Under the pieces are notes generated by a model. The model saw nothing but the letters and a program-made list of their open reading frames with translations. It had not been told where the DNA came from and searched no databases. A stretch of DNA of 5,597 bases from SAR116 cluster bacterium. GTDB lineage: Bacteria > Pseudomonadota > Alphaproteobacteria > Puniceispirillales > Marisalimonadaceae. The position numbers and the translations under genes are program-made. The DNA lies in the NCBI GenBank assembly GCA_002691795.1, contig NZIY01000055.1, positions 18,136 to 23,732 on the forward strand, read 5' to 3'. Positions 1-5,545 of the stretch are shown here, piece by piece (the first letter of the stretch is position 1; each line of letters opens with the position of its first letter).

Positions 1-1014
1 TCACAAGGACATCAAGTTAGGTCAATACCAACATTGAATAACGGAACTCCTCAAGTGATTATAAAACCTAATAATTTAAAATTATCAGAATATGGTTTAA
101 ATGCTAGAGAATTTGCTACAGTTTTAGATGTATATAACGATGGATTAAGAGTGTCAGAAATTCCTTTTGAAGGAAGATTAATTGATATGACATTATTATC
201 TAGCAAAAGAAATTTAAATAAAATTGATGATTTAAATAATTTTTCTTTTGTAACCAAAAATGGAGAAATAATTACTTTATCTCAAATTGCGGATTTAGAA
301 ATAGTAGGATTACCTAATCAAATAAAACGCCTTTCTGGTAAAAGGGTATTATCAATACAATTGAGACCAAATGAAAATATATCTTTAGAAGAATCTATAA
401 AAACTTTAAAAGATAAATTAATAAAACCGATGAATAAAAAATTGAAAAATGGTGTTTTTATTAATATTTCTGGTGCTGCTAGTGAGTTAGAAAGAACTTG
501 GGAAAGTATGAAACAAAATGTTATAATTGCATTGTTTGTTATATTTATATTATTAACTATATTGATGAAATCATTCATACTTCCATTAATAGTATTAGTT
601 ATTGTACCTACTGCTGCAGCTGGAGGAATAATTGCTTTAATATTTTTAAATACTTTTATTAAACAACCACTTGATATGTTAACGATGTTAGGTTTTATAA
701 TCTTGACGGGAGTTGTAGTTAACAATTCTATTTTAATGGTTGAACAAACTATGTGGCATAAAAAACATGAAAATTTAAATTTGAAAGAATGTATTTTGGA
801 AGCTACAAAAAATAGAATTAGACCAATTTTTATGTCAACTTTGACAAGTCTATTTGGATTAATGCCTTTGTTATTATTTCCTGGAGCAGGATCTGAACTT
901 TATAGAGGCATTGGGGCTGTGATTTTTGGAGGCTTAACAATGTCAACTTTATTAACTTTTTTTATGATACCACCATTATTAATGGTCGCTTTAAATTTTA
1001 AAAAAAATTCATAG
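1..1014 (+). CDS. RND efflux transporter permease, C-terminal part (5' end outside window)
   Basis: Partial gene for an inner-membrane RND-family permease, which uses the proton gradient to export drugs or other small molecules with a periplasmic adaptor and outer-membrane channel. The reading frame is open from base 1, so a TTG at 34 is not a real start; 337 residues are visible of the usual 1,000 or more. The first ~170 residues match the second periplasmic (porter) loop: a region like 'ELGLSTREI..DGxxVSD..FEG..IDL' (GLNAREF, LRVSEIPFEG), then a 'GxxxxLSQIADL' segment. Five hydrophobic helices follow at about residues 174-190, 192-216, 223-247, 275-294 and 301-331, corresponding to TM8-TM12. 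TM10 carries the family motif GFIILTGVVVNNSILMVE. The next cytoplasmic stretch has RIRPIFMSTLTSLFGLMPL, also diagnostic. The stop is immediately followed by the stop of the convergent mocA-like gene. The substrate cannot be read from this part. Family assignment is secure. Confidence 0.95.
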   Translation, partial: SQGHQVRSIPTLNNGTPQVIIKPNNLKLSEYGLNAREFATVLDVYNDGLRVSEIPFEGRLIDMTLLSSKRNLNKIDDLNNFSFVTKNGEIITLSQIADLEIVGLPNQIKRLSGKRVLSIQLRPNENISLEESIKTLKDKLIKPMNKKLKNGVFINISGAASELERTWESMKQNVIIALFVIFILLTILMKSFILPLIVLVIVPTAAAGGIIALIFLNTFIKQPLDMLTMLGFIILTGVVVNNSILMVEQTMWHKKHENLNLKECILEATKNRIRPIFMSTLTSLFGLMPLLLFPGAGSELYRGIGAVIFGGLTMSTLLTFFMIPPLLMVALNFKKNS

Positions 1015-1626
1015 TTATTTATTCATTAACATTTTATTTAAAATTTTGGCTTTTAACAATTTACTTTTAGTGTCTATATCAAATATTGTTCCCTTACTAC
1101 AAGGCACATAAATGAACTCCTTAGGTGGTAGAAATTTTCTTGCACCATTATCTTTTTGTAGATTTTTTATCAAATTAAAATAGATCTTAGGAATGATTAA
1201 AGGGTTTCCATATATTCCTTTATAAGATGGACTAATAATTTTATTTTCGTTATTCAAAAATGTCATAATTAATTTTTTATAATCTTTTAATGTTATTAAG
1301 GGCATATCACCAGGGATAAACATTATTCCAGAATAGGTTATTTTTTTTTTTAAAATTAATGAAACTGAACTACCTATACCTTTTCTATAATTTTGGTTAT
1401 ACATAATTTTAATATCATATTTTGACATTTTTTTTTTCAAGGAGATATAATCGTTGCCTCCAATTATAATGATATCTTTTTTATAAGCGTTCAAACTTAT
1501 TAAGTTTTCTAAAATGGATTCAATAATAGATTTGGCATTTATTTTTTCTAATATCTTATTTCTCAAGCCATACCTTTTACTTAAACCAGCAGCTAAGACG
1601 ACTTTTAGTATTTTACTATTAATCAA
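1015..1626 (-). CDS. MocA/MobA-like molybdenum cofactor nucleotidyltransferase
   Basis: A 203-aa cytoplasmic nucleotidyltransferase of the MobA/MocA type. These enzymes transfer CMP or GMP from the nucleotide triphosphate to molybdopterin-Mo. Seen in order: the nucleotide-binding loop LAAGLSKRYG at residues 11-20 with Lys24 after it, GIGSSVS at 83-89, the metal-binding PGDMP at 105-109, YGNP at 139-142, DNGAR at 159-163 and DIDT at 183-186. The GIGSSVS and NGAR elements are typical of MocA (CTP, cytidylyltransferase) rather than MobA (GTP), and pairing with xdhC points the same way, because the cytosine dinucleotide cofactor serves xanthine/CO/aldehyde dehydrogenases. The start is TTG, overlapping the xdhC stop (TTGA), with AGAAGGAG just upstream at 1630-1637. 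The two genes are probably translationally coupled. The exact nucleotide used is an inference. Confidence 0.9.
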   Translation of the reverse strand: MINSKILKVVLAAGLSKRYGLRNKILEKINAKSIIESILENLISLNAYKKDIIIIGGNDYISLKKKMSKYDIKIMYNQNYRKGIGSSVSLILKKKITYSGIMFIPGDMPLITLKDYKKLIMTFLNNENKIISPSYKGIYGNPLIIPKIYFNLIKNLQKDNGARKFLPPKEFIYVPCSKGTIFDIDTKSKLLKAKILNKMLMNK

Positions 1627-2576
1627 TAACTCCTTCTTACTTGAGTTATTTCAGCCATTATAGAGATTGCAATTTCCTGTGGTGTTTTTGATGAAATATT
1701 TAGCCCAATTGGAGAATGAATTTGATTAATTTTTACTATACTCACACCTTCAGCTAATAATCTTTCAATTCTAGCTTCATGTGTTTTTTTACTACCAAGA
1801 GAACCAATATATCCAATTTTGGAATCCAGGGCTAATTTTAATGCTAGGTCATCAATTTTTGGATCATGAGTAAGTGTAACGATACTATCTGATGAATTTA
1901 AATTAAATTTTTCTAATGCAATATCAGGCCATTCATTGATTATTTTATCATTAGGGAATCTTTGTTTATTTGCAAAATAATCTCTTGGATCAATAATTGT
2001 TACGTCATATTCACATATATTTGCAAGAGAAGACAGTGATTGAGAAAGATGGACACCACCAACTACAAATAATCTTGGTTTTGGTTCTATAATATGGTAA
2101 AAAATATTTTGATTTTTGTCTAAGAAGCTTGTCTTTTTTTGCCCTCCTTCAATGTTTTGAATAATTTCTCTTTTACCAGTTATACAATCATTTTTAACAA
2201 TTATTTGCTTTCTGTTATCAATATTTTTTTTAATAGCGTAAATTATTTTATCATTATCCTCTAGTGGTTGTATTAAAATTTTTAAGTTACCACCACAAGC
2301 TAAACCAACTTCCCAAGCTAAATCATTTGTGATGCCATAATCTTTAATTCTATGCTTTCTGTCTTTAATTGACTCAAGTGCTTCCGATATTACTGAGTTT
2401 TCTACACAACCTCCAGATACTGACCCAATGATCTCACCGTTATTATTGATTACCATTTGACCTCCAATTTGTCTTGGAGCACTTCCCCATGTTGAAACAA
2501 CTGTAGCAATTGCAACTTTATTTTTTTTCATTAACCAATTAAAAGTTGGTGTGATAATATCATCTAAATTATTCAT
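1623..2576 (-). CDS. xdhC: XdhC/CoxI family molybdenum hydroxylase maturation protein
   Basis: A 317-aa protein of the XdhC/CoxI family, which binds molybdenum cofactor and promotes its sulfuration and insertion into xanthine dehydrogenase, CO dehydrogenase or related aldehyde oxidases. The N-terminal XdhC_CoxI domain shows WGSAPRQIGGQM (30-41), GSVSGGCVE (51-59) and ACGG (93-96). The C-terminal Rossmann-type domain shows VVGGVHLSQSL (171-181), IDPRDYFA (195-202), THDPKIDDLAL (236-246), YIGSLGSKKTH (256-266), and the closing GLNISSKTPQEIAISIMAEI block. Both domains are complete and the length is normal. The start is ATG at 2576 without a clear Shine-Dalgarno sequence; the candidate promoter at 2605-2633 would give a short leader. 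The gene overlaps the downstream mocA-like gene by 4 bases, and the pair works as a maturation module. The molybdoenzyme itself is not within the window. Family call is very secure; the client enzyme is unknown. Confidence 0.95.
   Translation of the reverse strand: MNNLDDIITPTFNWLMKKNKVAIATVVSTWGSAPRQIGGQMVINNNGEIIGSVSGGCVENSVISEALESIKDRKHRIKDYGITNDLAWEVGLACGGNLKILIQPLEDNDKIIYAIKKNIDNRKQIIVKNDCITGKREIIQNIEGGQKKTSFLDKNQNIFYHIIEPKPRLFVVGGVHLSQSLSSLANICEYDVTIIDPRDYFANKQRFPNDKIINEWPDIALEKFNLNSSDSIVTLTHDPKIDDLALKLALDSKIGYIGSLGSKKTHEARIERLLAEGVSIVKINQIHSPIGLNISSKTPQEIAISIMAEITQVRRSY
1630..1637 (-). promoter_or_regulatory. Ribosome binding site of the mocA-like gene, inside the xdhC 3' end
   Basis: The minus strand reads AGAAGGAG here, followed three bases later by TTG (1626-1624). 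The near-perfect anti-16S match supports the TTG start, and its position within the last codons of xdhC suggests translational coupling. An ATT three bases downstream is the only other nearby candidate start and is less likely. Confidence 0.7.
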
Positions 2577-2604
2577 AATTTAATTTCATTTATTAATTTG
2601 TTAT

Positions 2605-2633
2605 ATTATATTAATAATATTCAATTGTAACAA
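2605..2633 (-). promoter_or_regulatory. Candidate sigma70 promoter for xdhC-mocA
   Basis: On the minus strand TTGTTA (2633-2628) is followed after 17 bases by a perfect TATAAT (2610-2605). The start of transcription would be near 2598, about 20 bases before the xdhC ATG. It sits in the 69-base divergent gap between xdhC and bioY. I see no equally good promoter pointing toward bioY, only AT-rich hexamers. Chance matches are frequent in such AT-rich DNA, so this is a moderate call. Confidence 0.5.
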
Positions 2634-2645
2634 GGTAGTTTATAA

Positions 2646-3236
2646 ATGTTAAATTTAACAAGGCCTATTAATGATGGACCATGGATATATAATCTTTTTA
2701 ATAAAGTTACTAATAATAAAAACACAAAAATCTTAATTACTTTAACAACTGTATTATTAGGAAGCTTTTTGCTTATTATTTCCGCAAAAATTAAAGTTCC
2801 ACTTTATCCAGTCCCAATGACTTTACAGCCTCTAGCCGTTTTAATGATAGCAATGTTGTTTGGAAAACATTTAGCAACAATTACAATTGGACTTTACATA
2901 TTTAAAGGCATTATTGGGTTTCCTGTTTTTGCATTTGGTGGGGGGTTACTTTATCTAATGGGACCAACTGGGGGGTTCATTTTTGGGTTTCTTCTGACTG
3001 CTTTTATTGTTGGTTATCTTGCTGATCTTGGTTGGGGCAAAAACGTATTTTTATCAATAAGCTCTATGTTAATAGGAATGTTCATAATTTATTTTTGTGG
3101 AATTTGTCAATTAGCTTTTTTAAAAGGTTTTGATATTGCCTTATTAAAAGGTTTTTATCCTTTTATAGTGGGTGATTTTTATAAATTATTATTAGCTGGA
3201 ATTATTACTCCGTATATATGGAAAATATCAAAATAA
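2646..3236 (+). CDS. bioY: Biotin ECF transporter S component BioY
   Basis: A 196-aa integral membrane protein, the substrate-binding S component for biotin uptake. Family hallmarks are visible: VPLYPVPMTLQPLAVL at residues 51-66, the GFPVFAFGGG segment at 91-100, LMGPTGGFIFGF at 104-115, and the C-terminal YPFIVGDFYKLLLAG around 171-185 with the conserved GD and Lys180. About six hydrophobic helices can be traced from residue 29 to the end. Length is normal for BioY. The N-terminal ~28 residues are hydrophilic and cytosolic-looking. The ATG at 2646 has a weak AAGG 10 bases upstream. No EcfA/EcfT (BioM/BioN) genes are in view, so BioY either shares energising subunits encoded elsewhere or acts alone, as reported for some solitary BioY proteins. 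It probably shares a transcript with the rhodanese gene 13 bases downstream. No clear BioR operator is present. Confidence 0.95.
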   Translation: MLNLTRPINDGPWIYNLFNKVTNNKNTKILITLTTVLLGSFLLIISAKIKVPLYPVPMTLQPLAVLMIAMLFGKHLATITIGLYIFKGIIGFPVFAFGGGLLYLMGPTGGFIFGFLLTAFIVGYLADLGWGKNVFLSISSMLIGMFIIYFCGICQLAFLKGFDIALLKGFYPFIVGDFYKLLLAGIITPYIWKISK

Positions 3237-3249
3237 AATAAATTATGAT

Positions 3250-3642
3250 GTGATTATATCAGACATTAAACTTTTAGACGCTTTTGATTTTTTATCAAAA
3301 CATCATAATTCTTATTTAGTTGACACAAGATCTAAAGAAGAATGGCTATCTACTGGAATTCCAGATCTTTCATCAATAAATAAAGAGGTTATTTGTATAG
3401 AATGGTCTCAAATAATAGATCAAAATTTTATTAATTGTTATAAAAAGTTACTTTTTAGAAAATTTAATAAAAATGATAACCTTTTTTTTATTTGTAGATC
3501 GGGAGTAAGATCTTTAATGGCAGCTAAGTTAGCTTTAAATTTTGGGTTTAAAAATTGTTACAATGTTTATGAAGGCTATAATAATCAAAATCACAGTAAC
3601 TGGAAAATGAAATTACCAACAAGATCATTCATGCATCGTTGA
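3250..3642 (+). CDS. Single-domain rhodanese-like sulfurtransferase
   Basis: A 130-aa cytoplasmic protein consisting of one rhodanese domain. It shows the VDTRSKEEW element (residues 24-32), the GIPDLS stretch (36-41), an IEW motif (50-52), and the active-site loop CRSGVRS with the catalytic Cys82, followed by AAKLALNFGF and YNVYEGY. This pattern matches a small alphaproteobacterial rhodanese group with 'GVPDLS', 'EWQ' and 'CRSGVRS'. Such proteins carry sulfane sulfur as a cysteine persulfide; the acceptor is unknown here. The C-terminus is short compared with homologs I recall, which have a longer GW..GLPW tail; here it is NWKMKLPTRSF. The start is GTG at 3250: the two ATGs just before (3245, 3248) run straight into stops. 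No Shine-Dalgarno is obvious, and translation may depend on coupling to bioY 13 bases upstream. Its last 14 bases overlap the end of the convergent 92-aa gene. Confidence 0.88.
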   Translation: MIISDIKLLDAFDFLSKHHNSYLVDTRSKEEWLSTGIPDLSSINKEVICIEWSQIIDQNFINCYKKLLFRKFNKNDNLFFICRSGVRSLMAAKLALNFGFKNCYNVYEGYNNQNHSNWKMKLPTRSFMHR

Positions 3643-3907
3643 CAAAGTTTTTAGAATTTTTGCTATTATCTAAATTTGAACTATCAATCAAATCATCTAG
3701 TGCATCTTCGAAAGCTACTAGCTCGATGTTTTTATTTAGTTCAATATTTTCGATTAAATAATCTTCTGGTGAAATATTCTCTGGATGATTAATATTGACA
3801 GCTATTATTGCTGCAATAGTGGATGACATTTGTTTATCATTCTTTTTAAAAGGTTTGAATTGTATAATATTGGTTTTATTTTTTTTAGATTCGTTATTAG
3901 CAGTCAT
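3629..3907 (-). CDS. Acidic 92-aa protein of unknown function
   Basis: I do not recognise this protein. The first 27 residues are basic and polar (KKNKTNIIQFKPFKKNDK). A short mildly hydrophobic stretch follows (MSSTIAAIIAVNI, about 27-39), then an acidic helical-looking part (SPEDYLIENIELNKNIELVAFEDALDDLID, roughly 46-75) and an Asn/Ser-rich tail. There is no signal peptide and no convincing membrane helix, so it is probably cytoplasmic. The ATG at 3907 has a good AGGAG five bases upstream, which argues that it is a real gene. A candidate promoter of its own lies at 3932-3960, within the 72-base gap after the exported repeat protein. Its 3' end overlaps the convergent rhodanese gene by 14 bases. 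A role linked to the upstream repeat protein is possible by position only. Confidence 0.72.
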   Translation of the reverse strand: MTANNESKKNKTNIIQFKPFKKNDKQMSSTIAAIIAVNINHPENISPEDYLIENIELNKNIELVAFEDALDDLIDSSNLDNSKNSKNFVNDA

Positions 3908-3912
3908 TTACG

Positions 3913-3917
3913 CTCCT
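3913..3917 (-). promoter_or_regulatory. Ribosome binding site of the 92-aa gene
   Basis: The minus strand reads AGGAG, five bases before the ATG at 3907. It is one of the best Shine-Dalgarno matches in the window and supports this otherwise unrecognised gene and its start. Confidence 0.7.
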
Positions 3918-3931
3918 AGATATATAATATA

Positions 3932-3960
3932 TATATAATAGAAAACTAATAGAAATTCAA
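3932..3960 (-). promoter_or_regulatory. Candidate promoter for the 92-aa gene
   Basis: On the minus strand TTGAAT (3960-3955) is followed after 17 bases by TATATA (3937-3932), inside a long alternating TA tract (about 3920-3940). The tract offers several alternative -10 hexamers. The -35 overlaps one arm of an inverted repeat at 3958-3985. The match is modest and the DNA is very AT-rich. Confidence 0.35.
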
Positions 3961-3985
3961 TAATACAATCATTTTACTATTATTG
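3958..3985. repeat. 8-bp perfect inverted repeat across the repeat-protein stop codon
   Basis: CAATAATA (3958-3965) pairs exactly with TATTATTG (3978-3985) around a 12-base loop. One arm includes the stop codon of the exported repeat protein (3982-3980); the other overlaps the candidate -35 of the 92-aa gene. The stem has a single G-C pair and no T tract directly after it, so it is at best a weak terminator. An operator or chance are alternatives. Confidence 0.4.
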
Positions 3986-5146
3986 TCCTACTCTACGAAT
4001 AATAATTCTTCCTGATGGTCTGTTATTAACATTTTCTACAGTTCTGGTTGCAAGACTATACAGATTAGTTTCTATACCAAAGTTATCAACTACGGCAACT
4101 CTTGTTCTAATTTGATAACCAACTAATCCTTGATTAAGGTTAAGTGAAGGTCCACTTACACTATTTAGTGCGATCCAATTACGGCCATCTTTTGATTTTT
4201 CCCAACTAATATTTATTGAAGCAATACCATCTTCGTCAGATAATGAGTTAGAAATAGCTTTTAATAAGGAACCTTCTCTAGGTGTTCCATTTATTGTTAC
4301 ATCACCTTGAACAGGGTCATCAAGATTATCTATTGATTCTGAGGGACTTGTGTATAAAACCTCTCTAGTACCATGGCTATCCACATAAGAAACAACTGCT
4401 CTAAAAGAATAATTAACGTGTTCTTGCTTCAATCTTAAAACTTCGCCATTAGTAGTAGGAAACGCTTGCCAATCAGATTGAGAGGAAGATCGTTGCCATG
4501 ATATGTCAAAACCACCAATACCATCTTCGTCGGAAATGCTTGATGTATCCACAACTAACGCACTATCCTCAACTGGTGTTCCTATTAAACGGGCAGATCC
4601 AGTAGGTTTGTCATTTACATTTTTTACAGTAGATGATGGAGGGCTAATAAGCGTTTCTAGATTCCCTTGCCCATCAACATATGAAATTACAACTCTTAAT
4701 TTTTTTCCAACATGTATTTCTCTTGGTGTAAATGATTGACTTACTTCTTTACTTATATTTTTCCAATTAGTACCTGTATCAGATATTTGCCATTGAACAC
4801 TGACTTGTCCCATACCATCTGAATCTATAACAGATGATAAATCTACAATCAAAGGTTCATCTTCTACTGCAGAAAAACCAGATACAGTAGAGTCTTCAGA
4901 TTTTATTTGCTTATCAGTTTTTGAAGAATTTTTAATTTCGCTGGTTTTATCAATGTTTTTATTAATTTCTTTATTATATAACTTACCATGATTATGTTGT
5001 TTTATATTAGAACCAGTTTTATAAATTTTTTTATCTTTGATATTTGGATCTCCACCAGCAATTGTAACATTATAATTAGCAGTTCCTATAAATGCAGCAG
5101 TTACTAAAGTGGTAAAACACCAGAGTTTAGCCGGAAAAAAATGCAT
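3980..5146 (-). CDS. Exported protein with three 98-residue Ig/cadherin-like repeats
   Basis: A 388-aa protein. The N-terminus (MHFFPAKLW then a hydrophobic run to about residue 23) looks like a signal peptide or membrane anchor, with a possible cleavage after GTA (21-23). Residues ~33-84 form a hydrophilic Lys/Asn/Ser linker. Three beta-rich repeats follow at about 85-182, 183-280 and 281-378, each with a D-x-DG element, two Trp (a W in VQWQ/ISWQ/ISWE and one nine residues later), an R..V.V.YVD..G strand and a closing N-V/L-N/D linker. They resemble the 'DxDGLG..YQWQ.S..G..W....VVVSYTD..G' modules of large bacterial surface and RTX-type adhesins. Adhesion, surface or periplasmic structure is inferred; no catalytic motif, lipobox or cell-wall anchor is seen. 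The ATG at 5146 is preferred over a TTG at 5158 because GGAG (5156-5153) lies six bases before the ATG and would be covered by the TTG start. It stops at the first strand of a fourth repeat. Confidence 0.85.
   Translation of the reverse strand: MHFFPAKLWCFTTLVTAAFIGTANYNVTIAGGDPNIKDKKIYKTGSNIKQHNHGKLYNKEINKNIDKTSEIKNSSKTDKQIKSEDSTVSGFSAVEDEPLIVDLSSVIDSDGMGQVSVQWQISDTGTNWKNISKEVSQSFTPREIHVGKKLRVVISYVDGQGNLETLISPPSSTVKNVNDKPTGSARLIGTPVEDSALVVDTSSISDEDGIGGFDISWQRSSSQSDWQAFPTTNGEVLRLKQEHVNYSFRAVVSYVDSHGTREVLYTSPSESIDNLDDPVQGDVTINGTPREGSLLKAISNSLSDEDGIASINISWEKSKDGRNWIALNSVSGPSLNLNQGLVGYQIRTRVAVVDNFGIETNLYSLATRTVENVNNRPSGRIIIRRVGQ
4013..4894 (-). repeat. Three tandem 294-bp coding repeats (98 residues each)
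   Basis: Unit boundaries are 4894-4601, 4600-4307 and 4306-4013 on the minus strand, plus a stub at 4012-3983. Both tryptophans, the D-x-DG element, the YVD/VVD aspartate and the Asn of the closing linker recur at exactly 98-residue steps in all three units. DNA identity is low except for short islands such as a shared 15-base stretch around the DEDG codons of units 2 and 3, so the duplication looks old. Confidence 0.85.
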
Positions 5147-5152
5147 CAAAAT

Positions 5153-5156
5153 CTCC
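5153..5156 (-). promoter_or_regulatory. Ribosome binding site deciding the start of the exported repeat protein
   Basis: The minus strand has GGAG with six bases (ATTTTG) before ATG at 5146. An in-frame TTG at 5158-5156 overlaps this site and would only add four residues (MEIL) before the signal peptide, so ATG 5146 is chosen. Confidence 0.7.
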
Positions 5157-5230
5157 AAAATCCCATATAAATAATTTTATAATTACATATAAAATAAAAT
5201 ATTTTTAATTTTAATCAACAAAATATTTAT

Positions 5231-5500
5231 TTATGAATTTTTTTCAATAATTTTGTCAATTTCTTTTATTTGGCTTTCAAGATTTAATTTAAGATTTTTT
5301 AAATTATCAATCAAATCATTTTTAGGCTGATTAATTAATATCTCATCATCAGAAATATTCTTAACTTCAGCATTAACGATGTTCGTTAAAACCATTCGAT
5401 CTTCATCTTTTGAATTAAGATCTAAATTTTTTGCAAAATTTTCTATATCTAATAATTCTTGTTCTAATTTATCAAGCTTGTGTTCTTCTGATTTAAACAT
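5231..5500 (-). CDS. Acidic, coiled-coil-like 89-aa protein of unknown function
   Basis: Not recognised. The protein starts MFKSEEHKLDKLEQELLDIENFAK and ends with a second Leu/Ile-heptad-like helix (LIDNLKNLKLNLESQIKEIDKIIEK). The two helices are joined by an acidic middle (LNSKDEDRMV, ISDDEIL). It reads as a soluble, highly charged helical hairpin or coiled coil without signal peptide or membrane segment. An in-frame ATG at 5515 would add MLSII; ATG 5500 is preferred because it has a weak GAG seven bases upstream and because the candidate promoter at 5515-5545 would start transcription only just before it. It is divergent from psd and lies 84 bases upstream of the exported repeat gene on the same strand. 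I see no strong promoter in that gap, so the two may be cotranscribed. Confidence 0.65.
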   Translation of the reverse strand: MFKSEEHKLDKLEQELLDIENFAKNLDLNSKDEDRMVLTNIVNAEVKNISDDEILINQPKNDLIDNLKNLKLNLESQIKEIDKIIEKNS

Positions 5501-5506
5501 TATAAT
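5478..5506 (+). promoter_or_regulatory. Candidate promoter for psd, inside the 89-aa gene
   Basis: TTGTGT (5478-5483), a 17-base spacer and a perfect TATAAT (5501-5506) point toward psd. Transcription would start near 5513, about 26 bases before the preferred psd ATG. The promoter covers the first codons of the divergent 89-aa gene. The -35 is weak (3 of 6). Confidence 0.45.
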
Positions 5507-5514
5507 ACTCAACA

Positions 5515-5545
5515 TTAATATTCATGGGTTTTAAAAAAATGTCAA
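5515..5545 (-). promoter_or_regulatory. Candidate promoter for the 89-aa gene, overlapping the psd start
   Basis: The minus strand carries a perfect TTGACA (5545-5540). The -10 is ambiguous: TATTAA (5520-5515) at a 19-base spacing, or AATATT (5522-5517) at 17. Transcription would start near 5509, which allows translation from ATG 5500 but not from 5515. The -35 sits on the psd start codon region. Confidence 0.4.

Noticed and set aside
34..36. TTG as the start of the RND gene
   Set aside because: The frame is open back to base 1 and the residues before the TTG continue the known porter-loop sequence, so the gene is cut by the window edge.
51..257. Open frame on the minus strand antisense to the RND permease
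   Set aside because: It lies wholly inside a clearly conserved coding region on the other strand and has no recognisable product.
318..725. 135-codon open frame on the minus strand inside the RND permease
   Set aside because: A shadow frame created by the membrane-helix codons of the real gene; no start signal or family match.
2601..2610. TTATATTATA as a BioR operator upstream of bioY
   Set aside because: The alphaproteobacterial BioR box is close to TTATCTATAA; this site differs in the second half and similar strings are common in this AT-rich gap.
4503..4739. 78-codon open frame on the plus strand within the exported repeat gene
   Set aside because: Antisense to the repeat units; the periodic, exact 98-residue pattern proves the minus-strand frame is the coding one.
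4013..4894. Tandem repeat read as a CRISPR or satellite array
   Set aside because: The period is 294 bp, in frame, and conserved at protein rather than DNA level, which fits duplicated protein domains.
5156..5158. TTG start for the exported repeat protein
   Set aside because: It overlaps the GGAG that is ideally placed for the ATG at 5146, and the extra residues add nothing to the signal peptide.
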